Below, piece after piece: positions 34,301-44,657 of a DNA stretch of 64,000 bases. Numbering within the stretch: position 1 is the first letter of the stretch; each line of letters starts with the position of its first letter. The position numbers and the translations under genes are program-made. Under the pieces are notes generated by a model. That model did no database searches and was not told the origin of the DNA. It saw only the letters and a program-made list of their open reading frames with translations. The stretch lies in the NCBI GenBank assembly GCA_036245525.1, contig BTPG01000004.1, forward strand, positions 13,983,843-14,047,842, in the 5' to 3' direction. Source of the stretch: Semisulcospira habei (taxonomy: Eukaryota; Mollusca; Gastropoda; Semisulcospiridae).

Positions 34301-34865
34301 CGATAAAGGGAAAGAAACATGGGTGTCAAAGATAAAGAATTTGCTTTTCCGAAATGGGTTTGGTCATGTATGGATTTCACAAGGTGTTGGAAACAGGAAT
34401 GCTTTTATAAACAAGTTTAAACAAAGGATGGTTGATTGTGCCAAACAAAACTGGTCATCAAAGCTTTCTGAGAGTGAACGTTTTACTGTGTATCGTAGTT
34501 TTAAACATACACTTGTCCAAGAAAATTATTTTGAACTGGTTAAGCCAACCTATGTCAAAAATCTATACATTAAATTTAGACTTGGCATAACCGAATTGCA
34601 AAGTAACAAACAAAGATATAGTACTCCCAATGCTGTAACGAAAGTGTGTCCATTGTGTGCCAAGGCTGTGGAAGATGAAGTTCACTTTATGTTTTATTGT
34701 CCATTCTATGATGAACTGCGAGCCAAATACCTATGTAAGTTTGACCTTGTGGAACTCAGAAAGAAAGAATTGTGTATCCTAGACACTACCAACCCGCAGT
34801 CTATTGCCGATTTAGCAAGATTTGTATGTCATGCTTTTAAACTCCGTAGCAGCATGCTTGTATGA
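31383..34865 (+). CDS. LINE ORF2: endonuclease and reverse transcriptase
   Basis: 1,160 codons with no stop. The N-terminal apurinic-type endonuclease has FLSWNVDGLWSKL (Asn), CLFETFL (Glu) and MCGDFNGRTGD (Asp/Asn). The last motif, normally SDHxP, reads ESVHMPL, so the Asp is replaced by Val while the His stays. Reverse transcriptase follows: KAPGPDGI (residue about 535), DNYRGIALIS, FVDFRKAFDTV, GLKQGCLASP and LLMFADDIALF (about 765). A C-terminal Cys/His motif is CPLCAKAVEDEVHFMFYC (about 1087). The layout fits the CR1/L2-like group; the clade is not certain. With ORF1 it would nick DNA and reverse-transcribe its own RNA, if the endonuclease change is tolerated. Confidence 0.9.
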   Translation: MSPMRACVVEQPVDNVLHTLTFLSWNVDGLWSKLSDPDFLQYVSNYDIVCLFETFLDNAFVPPDCWSDFTCFSLPAVKLSRQGRSSGGVVVLVKNVYAKFVFQVNMTCAQSVFLKLDRSLFGTECDVLLVACYVPPKESPFYRQLPYDCLLEELEQCLASALEQFGDIHFLMCGDFNGRTGDLQPNPYLFQLDPDETLLTNTALFEPSRFTEDMTVNTFGRKLLDLCACFKLMILNGFCSPDLSKHLTFISPTGCSINDYFVASPDFICLCDKLEVGERIESVHMPLVLTVSCVRVSPHNDVSDDDTQCFSFDKIIWEPAKAQTLSDSLTTPAFQDALVAATAEIDDDINSALDIFTCAIKDAASCMTKQFHSSTGNTHKTNTASHPWFDQECRNAKMRTRKALRTYTKNKTMENKASFVNERKQYKRLLRAKEVNFKREAVDKILEYRHNSQAFWKEIKKWKRKRRLRNNITKKQWFDHFSSILNENIAQQENNDDVYFSEDSESDEALFHDLDINIEEAEVIAAIKHAKAGKAPGPDGIINEVLKVSNPAIISFLTKYFNALFNKGLFPSEWSKAIIFPLHKKGDVNNPDNYRGIALISCVSKLYTYILNRRLTDWAEEHNILSETQAGFRKSYSTVDHIFTLYAIVQKQLLQNKKVYVAFVDFRKAFDTVKRGVLWNILLKAGVRGKMLSAMKAMYDSVKFCVRDSLNCTAFFECFQGLKQGCLASPTLFSFLINELAVYIIENGKHGFQLKADAAELFLLMFADDIALFSSTPNGLQTQLNNLYKEASKLGLSVNLDKTKIIVFRNGGYLSKYEKWIYGGTRVEVVNMYKYLGLNFTTRLSLNTSVDDLVTKAKKCVIDIFCMLKKINCASPDVFFKLFDAQVVPILLYASEIWGINECAEIERVHTFACKRFLNVNFRTPNLMVYGELGRYPLSVLTSVRCVSYWLRLCALPVTRFANMAYHMLKDLDDKGKETWVSKIKNLLFRNGFGHVWISQGVGNRNAFINKFKQRMVDCAKQNWSSKLSESERFTVYRSFKHTLVQENYFELVKPTYVKNLYIKFRLGITELQSNKQRYSTPNAVTKVCPLCAKAVEDEVHFMFYCPFYDELRAKYLCKFDLVELRKKELCILDTTNPQSIADLARFVCHAFKLRSSMLV

Positions 34866-34995
34866 TTCCACGTGCAAACTGTGGTTCTTACTCCGACCTG
34901 GTCTGTGTAGTACACGGCTGTGGCCTGGATTTGGATACCGCATTTTACATGTAGGTCAAAAGTGGCTATTATGTGCTGGCGTAGATCGAATGGAA

Positions 34996-34996
<1 letters not shown>

Positions 34997-35072
<76 letters not shown>
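34997..35072. repeat. (GT)n microsatellite in the LINE 3' region
   Basis: About 75 bp of uninterrupted GT after ORF2. Confidence 0.98.
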
Positions 35073-35074
<2 letters not shown>

Positions 35075-35171
35075 GATATAAACATCGCCTTATGGCCTTT
35101 ATATACACCTGAATTATAAATTATGTAATGTCTCACTCCATTGTATGGACAATTTGTCTGAACAATAAACT

Positions 35172-35300
<129 letters not shown>

Positions 35301-36052
35301 AATCACTCTAAACAACAACAAGGACCTAAATTGTAACACTTGCTAAACACACAACTTTGGATAACATGAGAAACATTACGTAACATGGCTGATACAAATA
35401 ACTCACAAGTTCATTCACACACACACGTGCTCCATAACCTGTCTACTTTCGTAACACCTCCATAACTGTCACTACCTTGGAACAGACTATAACCTAATAC
35501 TCTCGATATACATTACTCTATACTATGGAAAAGACTATGCTTAACCAACCACGTACTACCTTCATAGCGACTTAGACATACACACCTCACATTCCTTTAG
35601 TTAACAATCTCGGTAAATAACTGTATACAAAAACACCAGTTACCTCACTGAATTCCAAACCAACATAACTGAACCAAACCGGTCAACACTATACAACCAA
35701 ATTACTCTTACCAACGCATACCGTCTTTAACTAAGCAAATATCAATAATACATTATTAAAGAAACATACCTGAATTCTAGGTTTCAGAATCTTGGAATAC
35801 GGGCTAGGTATCTCACACACATCTGTTCAAGCTGACAGTAAAGCCCCGTACTAATGTATTTAGCCCTCTGACAGACTGAGCTTCCGCCTAGAACTCACTA
35901 AAAACTCCCCGTGTTAAACGTTCCTTAGAGGCTTCACGTGGGCCACGGGCCTCACGGACTATCGGCACAAAACAAACCGTTAACAAAAACCGTACCGTAC
36001 TAACCCTATTGTGTGAACACTATGTATGAGCATAGAGTTTCATCACAGACCA

Positions 36053-36235
36053 GAAGAGATATCCTGTTCCGGATATTCGACAGCAATGAAGATAAACCTG
36101 TGCGTTATGTAGTAGTTCCTGAACCTTTGAGAATGCAGGTGATGAAATTGGCCCATGATTCCATATTGGTAGGACATTTGGGAATCAATAAGACTATCGA
36201 TAGGATCCGAGCCGTCTTTTACTGGCCTGATATGG
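36053..36235 (+). pseudogene. integrase zinc-binding domain (H2C2), first part
   Basis: The gypsy reading frame resumes right after the GACCA duplication: RRDILFRIF, VPEPLRMQVMKLAHDSILVG, then HLGINKTIDRIRAVFYWPDM. The HDSILVGH pair gives the two His of the integrase H2C2 finger. The two Cys lie across the next insertion, at 37947 onward (CRSCDMC). This finger comes before the reverse transcriptase. Confidence 0.85.
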
Positions 36236-36240
36236 GAGGC

Positions 36241-37941
36241 TGTCACGTAACGGATGTGACATGTCGTTTTAGTTTTTCGCCAAGTCGTTTTCTTTGTTAA
36301 TAAATGTAGATCGCCGAATTCTGTAAATAGCCTTAGTTTAGGCAAGTCAATAAATGTAGTGTGAGCGTAGTCGTAAAGCCCGTGCAGCAAGCTTTAACAG
36401 TGAGCGATTACAGCGGTTGCACGCTTTAGCCAAGTAGCTTTAACCGAACAGTGTTCAGAAGTAAAGTTAACCTGCGAGGTAGCAGTAGGATATTACAGTC
36501 AGTCAGCGGAGTTAGCCAGCGAAGTGAGAGTCTGGGTCAGGGTGCGGCCTCGTTTGGAGCCCTTGACAAGCTGTGTGAGGGTTGCGTTACCCTCCCTGCA
36601 AGACCACGGCCAGTGTTCCTGGGTGTGGGTGTCCAAGAGACTAGCGACCACGGCGGCTACTCAACAGAAGACCCCTCCGGTTCGTCTTCGTCATGTTTGT
36701 CTCGTCCTGCCGGAGGACTCACCAGTGACAGGTAAATTCATGCCATTTTCCTCAGTTAGCTGCTGTGCTCTCGGGTGTGTGAATGTGTACATAGGTTCGG
36801 AAGGGTATGTTCGTCTAGTTTTTTAGTGATGTTTTAATCAAGTCTTTAACCATGTTTTTTAGGTTGGGTTGTAATGTGGTGGGTGTCGGTTTTAGTTGGT
36901 TATGTTCGGCTGTCGCCGAGTGAGTGTATTTAAAGGGCCATGTTGTCAAATGAATTAAAGTGGGTATCCTTTCAAATATATTTGTATTAGGTCCTAGATG
37001 TAATGTAATAAGATTGTCACGTGGGGTGGTTGCTGGTGATTATTCGATATCTCTGTATGTACATGTGGATATTTTGATAATGTTGGTTTTAGCAGTGGCA
37101 ATGTTATCATACAAAAGTGGTTGTGCTAGTTTAATGTTAGTGTAATGGAATAGTGCAGACCTGGTGAATGTTGAATGTACATAGGAATCTTTTTTATCCA
37201 TGATTGTATATTTAATATGGCCAAGGCGGGTATTAGGGCGAGACGAGACACAACTCACGTGGTTTGTGAGTAGGTGCGTGTTAGGCCAGAATTAACTGTG
37301 TTGGCACCTTGACTGATAATGCGCCCTTTTCCAGTGCACTGGCTTCGAAGATTTCGTCCTTCGATCTCTTCATCTTCCATGACCAACGGTGACGCATCAT
37401 CGGGAGTCGGAACGCCTTCGCTAGCCGGTCCTGTTGGACAAGTACGTTGGGCTACAGCAGGCTGATTCTACGTTCTGAGCGTCGGTCACAGGCGTGCGTG
37501 GGCAAGCGCGGCTACGGTGCTCTGTGGTGTAGGGGTAGTACTCTTACGTTACGAGCCACCCTGTCTAGTGTGGGACAGAGGACACTGCACAGAGACAAAG
37601 TTACCCGCCTTGTATAGCCGTTGGCCATATTAGTCATTATCACCTATTAGTCACCTGTTAGTCTTTTTCACTTGTATAGCCATTGCCGATTTTCACCTAT
37701 TAGTCATTGTTAACTGTTAATCTTTTTTATGTGTTAATACGTTATGAGTGCATGCGTGGGTATGTGGGAGTGTGTGGGGCGTTAGTGGGTTGGGGTGGGG
37801 GTTAGAGTAAGAGTAGGTAATAAAAGATTTGTTGTTGTTTATCACTGGCGTTGTGTGATTTATTTAGAGTGGGTGGGTTTTCTCGAGTGTCAGCACTCAT
37901 ATTGTCCGCGGCGCCCTGACTCCGTCAGGCGCGTCGTGACA
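36241..37941 (+). mobile_element. 1.7-kb solo LTR, TGTCACG...CGTGACA
   Basis: Exact 5-bp duplication GAGGC at 36236-36240 and 37942-37946; the ends are a 7-bp inverted pair TGTCACG/CGTGACA. No coding capacity; several AATAAA signals on +. It splits the integrase zinc finger of the gypsy element, and removing it restores the finger's frame across the site apart from one TGA. A related but longer LTR lies at 44658-46940. Confidence 0.88.
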
Positions 37942-38582
37942 GAGGCGACGTCAACTGATTCTGCAGGTCGTGCGACATGTGCCAGAAGACAATCTCCAAG
38001 GGAAAGGTGCGCAAGGTTTCTCTAAAGAAAATGCCATTGATCGATATGCCTTTCAAGCGGGTAGCTGTGGGCCTGGTGGGGCCAATATCCCCTCTAAGTG
38101 AAGATGGCCATCGCTACATTTTGACTCTGGTGGACTACGCTACACGTTATCCTGAGGCCATACCATTGAAGAAAATCGACACTCCAACAGTGGCATAGGC
38201 GCTCGTCGAAATGTTCAGCCGTTTGGGGATTCCTGAGGAGATCCTGAGTTACCTATGAACTCAGTTCGACTTCGACTGCATGGAGGAAGTCAACCGGCTA
38301 TTGAGCATCCGACACCTTACTACCACCCCTTATCACCCCATGTGTAATAGGCTGTTTGAAAAGTTTAATGGAACATTGAAGGCTATGCTGAAGAAACTAT
38401 GTGCTGAACAGCCAAGATTGTGGCATAATGCCTTGCTCTTCGCATACCGTGAAGTTCTTCAGGATTTGACAGGGTTTGCCCCTTTTGAATTACTGTACGT
38501 TAGGACTGTAAGGGGGCCCATGCACATCCTGAAGGAACTGTGGACCAAGGATATCGACGCGCCTGAGGTGAAGATCAGCTAA
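37942..38582 (+). pseudogene. integrase core of the Gmr1-like element, catalytically dead
   Basis: It completes the zinc finger (FCRSCDMCQKT), then gives the catalytic core. VAVGLVGPISPL has Gly where the first catalytic Asp belongs (usually VDLVGP). EEILSYL then stop then TQF has Tyr where the second Asp is expected (usually SDxGTQF). HPMCNRLFEKFNGTLK keeps the Glu. Two stops (about 38196-38198 and 38257) break the frame. The end of the core and the linker (LWHNALLFAYREV, GFAPFELLY) continue to the stop at 38582. Confidence 0.88.
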
Positions 38583-39311
38583 CAGTACGTCTTCGACCTG
38601 AGACAGAAACTGGAATATACCCTCAGGATGGCTCGAGAAGAACTGGGGAATGCACAGAACAAAAAGAAGCAATACTATGATCGTAAGGCGGAACCTCGAC
38701 GATTGCTGCCAGGTGACCAGGTGTTGGTTCTTCTTCCTACCGACAACAACAAACTCCTGATGCAGTGGAAGGGACCCTACGTTGTTGACACGGTGGTTGG
38801 CATCAACGACTACAGAGTCAATGTCAACAACAAGGTGAATACTTACCATGCTAATCTGCTAAAGAAGTATATTGAGAGAGGTCGTCAAGACAAAACACAA
38901 TTGGCGGCATCGGTGCGTCTTGCTGATGACGAAAGACTAGACGACGAGAACCTGTTTGATCTTAATGAACTCCGCCACAATGAGGATGTAGAAGACATCC
39001 AGTTCGGTCAGAATCTGACCCAGACTCAACGAGAAGAACTGCGCGTCCTGACTCAAGAATTCAAGCATCGGTTTACACCTGACCCAGGAACAACAGACAC
39101 CATCCAGCACGAGGTTAATCTGACGTCAAACGAGCCAGTTCGCAGCAAACCTTATCGACTTCCTTATAACACGAGGGAAGAACTGAAAAAAAGATATCAA
39201 GGAAATGCTGAGTCTGGAAGTCATCAGAGAATCCAAGTCACCAAATGCGTCCCCAGCTGTCATCGTGAAGAAACCAGATGGATCCAACCGGGGGTGTGTG
39301 GACTACCGTAG
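38583..39311 (+). pseudogene. integrase C-terminal region and start of RT domain
   Basis: The open frame begins MAREELGNAQNKKKQYYDRK, then has an integrase C-terminal barrel-like stretch (LLPGDQVLVLLPTDNNKLLM and WKGPYVVDTV). An acidic linker follows, then the start of the RT: HEVNLTSNEPVRSKPYRLPY. The continuous path from integrase into RT is direct evidence for the integrase-RT order. A frameshift near 39190-39200 (an A7 run) moves the remaining RT into another frame. Confidence 0.88.
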
Positions 39312-40389
39312 ACTCAATAAACTAACAATCTTCGATCCAGAGCCTATGCCCACAGCGGAAGAACTGTTCCAGAAGGTTAGCGGAGACAGATTTTTCTCCA
39401 AAAGTGACCTAAGCAAAGAGTATTGGCAAATCAAGCTTGCAGAAAAAGATATCCCCAAGACAGCGTTCGTCACACCCGACGGTCATTGGGAGTTCCTGAA
39501 GATGCCTTTTGGTATGGTGAACAGTGGTGCCACATTGAAGAGAGGACTGAAAAAGATCCTAGAAGACATGCAGAATGTGGTCTTTTACTGGGATGACATT
39601 TTGATCCATACCAAAACTTGGGGGTATCACCTCAAAACCCTCCGAGAACTGTTTCAAAGACTGTCAGATGCAAATTTCACCATCCGTACAAGCAAATGTA
39701 TTCTTGGGACTGACAACATAGACTTCATCGGACACAAATTGAGTGAAGGTTTAAAGGGGCTACACGACGACAACGTGCAGAAGATCATGGATGCCCCACG
39801 ACCTACGACCAAGACGCAAGTTAGCTCATTTATGGGCTTAGTGAACTACTACCGGGAGTTCATACCAAACTTTGCGGCAGTTACAGGTCCCCTGACTGAC
39901 TTGCTGAGGAAAGGACAACCTAACATAGTGAAGTGGGAGGAGGCCCAAGAGCGAGCATTCCAGGCAGTTCGAGACATCCTAACCGAGAAGCCTGTTCTAC
40001 ACCTCCCTGACCCGTTAAAAACTTTCTTTGTGAGAACAGACGCCTCCGACGAAGGAGTAGGTGCAGTCTTAATGCAAGAAGATAATGGAAACCTCCACCC
40101 AGTGAGCTACGCCAGCAAAAGGTTGTCCAGAGCTGAGAGAAACTACTGGACCATCTAGAAGGAGTGCCTAGCCATCATCTGGGGAGTAAGGCGATTCGAA
40201 CTGTACCATCTGGGTGTGCCATTTGTTCTCCAAACGGACCATCAGCCCTTGAAGTATATAAACTCTGCAAAGTTTACAAATTCTCGTATTATGAGATGGG
40301 CGATGTTCTTGAAGAATTTTGACGTTAAACTACAATCTATCAAGGGTTTGCAGACCTTTGGAGCGGATTACCTGAGCAGAGCAGTTTAA
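39205..40389 (+). pseudogene. reverse transcriptase and RNase H of the Gmr1-like element
   Basis: RT motifs in order are SPAVIVKKPDGSNRGCVDYR, FFSKSDLSKEYWQI, FLKMPFGMVNSGATLKR and VVFYWDDILIHT (catalytic YWDD; YIDD or YLDD is more usual). Then the connection GLVNYYREFIPNFAAV and RNase H: TDASDEGVGAVL (Asp), RNYWTI followed by a stop and KECLAI (Glu), LQTDHQPLKYI (Asp), GADYLSRAV. The frame ends with TAA at 40387-40389. No gene follows before the polypurine tract, so RNase H is the last domain. Confidence 0.9.
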
Positions 40390-40403
40390 ATGAACATTTC
40401 TGT

Positions 40404-40512
40404 GTCCATAACAGTTTGAAGAAACATTTCGATGTCCATGACAGTTTAAAGGGACATGTCTGCACACAGGACAGTTTAAAGGGACATGTCTTCACTCAGG
40501 ACAGTTGAAAGG
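40404..40512 (+). repeat. about 32-bp tandem repeat before the polypurine tract
   Basis: Four imperfect units of ACAGTTTAAAGGGACATGTC type between RNase H and the 3' LTR. Confidence 0.85.
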
Positions 40513-40651
40513 AAATGTGAGACGATTATTTTAAAGTATTTGATTTGATTTCATTTTTATATAAAATTTTTATTTGTGGCTTTGTGTAGGTTAATACAGC
40601 CACAACCGTATTTTTGAGAATTGAGAAGAAATTTTTGTGAAATTTCATTCT

Positions 40652-40665
40652 AAAAAGGGGGGTAA
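40652..40665 (+). other. polypurine tract of the gypsy element
   Basis: AAAAAGGGGGGTAA directly precedes the 3' LTR at 40666, as expected for the plus-strand primer. Confidence 0.8.
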
Positions 40666-41697
40666 TGTTACGATTGTGGTTGTGTTGTCCTGTGAGAGCA
40701 TACATGTGTTAATCGTAGTAAACGATCCGATATTTATTTGAGCTTTCATGGTTGCGAATCACGTACCTTTTCAGTAAGATTTTCTTTTGTTCGCGCGTAG
40801 AGCGGAATTCACTTTGTTGTGATACGCTAAGTTTAGACCGGAAGATTCTAGAAAAGTCGCGCGGAGTAGAGCGGTCAATTTTTGTACTGCGTAGTTTCGC
40901 TTAGAATATACCAGAACGTTCGAGCAAAATCGCGCTCTGTCTAGTGACCTCGTATGTGTTACTTCAAAGTGTCGGTAACCTTTTGAAATTCGGTATCTAA
41001 GACGCCCTTATAATCATAGTTTTCTGTGTGCGTGAAATTAGCAGCCGCCTGGTCAGTGTGTGTTGTGAAAGATTGTAAAAGTTCCAGAAAGCGTAGACAA
41101 GGTGGTGAACGGTCTGCCATACTCCTATGTGACGTCATTACACACTAGGATTTAGGGCTGAAATGAGCAGTCGAATTTTTGTAGACTATTGTAGTATTCT
41201 TCAAAGTTATTTTTTCATTAATAATTTTGAGTTCCGGTTAAGTAGATTATTCTGATTGGTTGCGTTGTGTGATTTTATTAGACTATTCTGGAAAGCCGTT
41301 TTACTATAAAAGATGGTGCTAGGAAGCACGTGTGTACATTGTCATGCATTGTCAGTTGTAGAGACACAGAGTTTATCGTAGGTACGTGGCCCGTATAGGG
41401 TGTACATTGTGAGAGACGCATCGTAACGGTGGTGTACGTTGTATGAGAAACTTTGTGTCGCCAGTGTTGACATTTTCGAAGAAGAGACAATTGTATCAGT
41501 GTTGGTGCATTTGGGAATGCATTGTGTGGTGATCGCATCGCTGAATTAAAATATTGTTGGAACTGTTACTCCAGTGTAGTCTACATCCTTAAGCCACGTG
41601 TGACGGGTTGCAGCTGAATGAAGTTTATTTAAAAGAACCTTAAGTGCGTGCGTCTGTTGTGTTTATCATACTACGACTACGACTCAACCACGTAACA
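40666..41697 (+). repeat. 3' LTR of the Gmr1-like element
   Basis: 1,032 bp, TGTTACGATTG...CCACGTAACA; directly comparable with 26566-27576. Visible differences are substitutions plus the segment near 41493-41522. Confidence 0.95.
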
Positions 41698-42762
41698 TTC
41701 ATTTACCAACTCTGACTGAGTTTCAATAAAACGTCTAACCCCGCTGTTTTCTGCTGTTTGTGAACTGAAGTGAGTGTGTGATTTTTCTCCACAAATTAAT
41801 TCCGATACCTTGCGTTTTTGGCCAGTGAGAAAATAGCCGTCCAACGTAACGCATGTTTCCGCCACACACGTCAACCAACAGGCGCCGCTTCTTTTCACTA
41901 CACGTATCAAGACAGAACTATATTTATCTTGGGAGATGTGTTAGAAACGTGTAGGTCGTGATTAAATTGGGAATGAAACAAATTCTTACTTCGCTTGCTG
42001 TTTTCGCTTTTACGTTGGACTACGTCATTTTCGCATTATACAATGCAAAACCCATAGCCCACGAGCTATGTTGCATATGAATACCTTCCGGTTGTCAGCG
42101 GAAGGCTGGTAGTGCACTCTGTTAGTTTAAAAGAGGTTCGGAGAGAGAGCGCCAAGCTCGAATGAATTTGGTTTTCTTCATACTTCCAAATGTTACGTTG
42201 GACGAATTTACACTTTCTCATCCAAACTCGCCGGTTTGATAGGGAGGGGGCGCGCGATAACGAGGCTGTTCCAGGAGCTTGCTGTGCTGTAGTTTTCCGC
42301 TTGTAGGTCAACAGTTCAGAAGGGAAAGTGTTTTTTTTTTTTTTTTGTTGTTGTTGTTGTTTTTGTTTTAAATTTGATTTTGGGTTGGTTTTTTTTTTCG
42401 GGGATAGGGGGAAGGGGTGCGCACCTTTCTCTCAACAAATGTGTGCGCATAAGCACACATTTGTTGAGAGAAAGATGCGTATGCAGTGGACAGAGCCCGG
42501 TCGCCTCAAGCTTCTCCTGGGTAATTAACCCCTTTACTGCCTGTGGCCACAGGCCCATGAAACCAGTGTCAGTTTAGCGTCAGAAAACCTCAGTCATCCA
42601 AAGACCACTGATACAGAAAAGGTGGAGGATTAGTTTTTTCACACAGTGTGGATACAGTGAGTTAGTAGTGCACAGTGGACCTGACTTGGTGGGGGATCAG
42701 TTTGACACAGCGTGGATACAGTGATTTATTTATTTATGGAGAGAGAGAGAAAGCTGTCTCAC
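41698..42762. other. no exon recognised; hairpin and short duplications
   Basis: Flank of the gypsy element and probable intron of the nuclease-like gene. It holds a perfect hairpin at 42425-42474, a T-rich run near 42328 and, at about 42620-42715, an imperfect duplication of about 75 bp (GTGGATACAGTGA twice). TTAACCCCTTTACTG at 42526 resembles the end of the hairpin elements at 54-56 kb. Confidence 0.5.
42425..42474. repeat. perfect 22-bp hairpin
   Basis: Arms 42425-42446 and 42453-42474 are exact reverse complements with a 6-base loop (GCATAA). Confidence 0.92.
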
Positions 42763-43626
42763 CTGTGCTACCTGGGGGTCGGTACTCAGAGCTTCCAGAA
42801 GTTGTGTGGACGTAATGTTGGGCAGCATCAGTGTCCTGGTGATTCTGATGGATGCCCGGTCTGACACCAGATGCCTCAACACATCCCCCTGCTTGTTCAC
42901 CTGCTTGACAGCTCTCTCAACTGCCTTCACCACCGCCTTGTCTAGGTCCGGGATCTTGCTGGGGTCTGCTCCCACTGATTTCACTTCTCCTACTATCAGG
43001 CCATATTGTTCATTAACCATCAGCACGTCAAATTCACCATCTCCATAATTAGTCCCTAGTGTTGCAGGTCGTGGTAGCAGGAGGATGGCTGCGGCGTTGA
43101 TCGGATCGACTTGGGTATCTAGGTATTTCCTGAACTCCAGCTGGGACAACACCAGCATCACCAACTGCTCCCTCTCCGCCAGGTCCCGGATGTAGTGACG
43201 CACCTGCTGCATTGCGAGGTCGTCTCTGAAGTCGCTGTCTTGCACAACAGGTAGCGGACCCGGGGGGACGGGCTGGTCAGGCCACACTCGTGATGCTAGA
43301 GGTGCGGCGGCAAGGACCTGATGGGGAGGGCCACTGGGATTAAAGACAACGGGCACCTGTCGAGGCTGATCTGATGCCCCATGTGGAACAAGAACTGTCT
43401 GACCGGCCCCAGTCTGCACGTCGTATAGCACTCTGTTGAAGTAAATCGGGGGCATGAAGTAGGTTTTCATGTGGAGGTCGGGATACCACTCGAGTGTAGA
43501 CTGACGCCAGGAGGTTTCAGCCGCTGCCACTTCTGGCTGCTGTTGCCCGATACTGGCGCCTTGCTGACTGTCCTGCGGATCTGGGGATGACCCACACCTG
43601 GCTGACTGTTCTGGTGGGTTCGACAT
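42763..43626 (-). CDS. PD-(D/E)XK nuclease-like protein, first coding exon
   Basis: This exon encodes 288 residues on the minus strand. The ATG at 43626 is preceded in frame by a TAA and by a good acceptor (TGTCTTTACAG, exon from 43639), so the exon also carries 5' untranslated sequence. It ends in phase 0 at CAG|GTGAGA (42763/42762), a strong donor, so more exons should follow at lower coordinates. The N-terminal half is Gln/Pro-rich. Residues about 130-290 look like a folded domain: a helix EREQLVMLVLSQLEFRKYL, then GEFDVLMVNEQYGLIVGEVK (Asp200, Glu214, Lys216) and a helix with VKQVNKQG. The D...ExK arrangement with a following Gln helix is the core of PD-(D/E)XK nucleases. No transposon hallmark is attached. 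Biological role unknown. Confidence 0.65.
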
Positions 43627-43639
43627 CGTGCAGCATTAG

Positions 43640-44657
43640 CTGTAAAGACAGGGAGAAAAACACTATTGGGCATGTTCTACACACATTTCAAGATGCACAC
43701 AATATTAATACCTGTAGGGCGTGTATACTAAACTATTTCATTCGATGAGGCAAACCAAGAAAAACCAACAAGTGGCCAGCACTTCACTTTGCAACCTGGA
43801 ACGCGAGGACCATGTGCCCAGGGCCGGTATTAACGATTTGACTGTAGTTTACCGCCGATAAACGCTACCGAGCCGTTAGCCAACGGGCCTGCAAACAAGT
43901 TTTGCCGGTCAAATGTTAACGTGTCGGTAGCTGATTGACCTGTACGAACTACCGGCATGTCCAGTCTTTATTTAACATTCGGCTATATCCGCATGCCTGC
44001 CAGCGAATACACAAGCCGTTGAGCCTCGGAGCACGACGTTTTCTGCAAATATCTTAGCAGGTGAGCTTGCCCGTACAATACGAAGATCCAATACAGGCAT
44101 CATTTAGTAGCACTTTTAAAAGATGGGTTATATTTAATTAATAAAAATGACTCACTTAGATGTTGTCGCCTAAAACCACTGACTGCATGCTTCACCTTTG
44201 ACGATAAGAAAACTAAACAGCTGAAACGTTACCTTATCTAATCCTCTATAAACGTCTACAGTAGTGTGATAAATGACGGTCATTGCTACCTTATCTAATC
44301 CTCTGTAACCGTCAGCAGTTGTGTGATAAATTAATGACGGTCATCGCTACCTTATATAATCCTCTGTAACCGTCAGCAGTAGTGTGATAAATGACGGTCA
44401 AAGCGTAGTGTGAGCATGTGCTCGATTTTAGGCGACAATTTTGTAGTTTGTGCGACACACGATGTCGGAACAAAACTGAAAACCTGGGCGAGTCAAAAAT
44501 TACTACTTTTACATAAGACGTTGATATGGTATAACGGAGGTTAATGTGCATTCATGTTAAAACTTTAAACGTTTAGGAATTAACGTTTTTTGTCCACCAC
44601 GAAGGTGATTTCAAAGAAGGGGCACCGAAAAGAGGCCTGTACAAATTTTGACCCCAA
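43640..44657. other. no gene recognised; contains a minisatellite
   Basis: Non-coding sequence upstream of the nuclease-like exon. Any further 5' exon should lie here or beyond; none could be identified. 44226-44402 is a minisatellite. Confidence 0.5.
44226..44402. repeat. about 60-bp minisatellite, three copies
   Basis: Three copies of a unit reading TACCTTATCTAATCCTCTGT... and ending GATAAATGACGGTCA; the second has a 4-bp addition. Confidence 0.9.

Noticed and set aside
34822..35076. Host gene after the LINE ORF2
   Set aside because: The frame is mostly the GT repeat in the LINE 3' region.
36241..37941. DNA transposon with short inverted ends
   Set aside because: 7-bp ends beginning TG and ending CA, 5-bp duplication, AATAAA and no coding sequence fit a solo LTR better.
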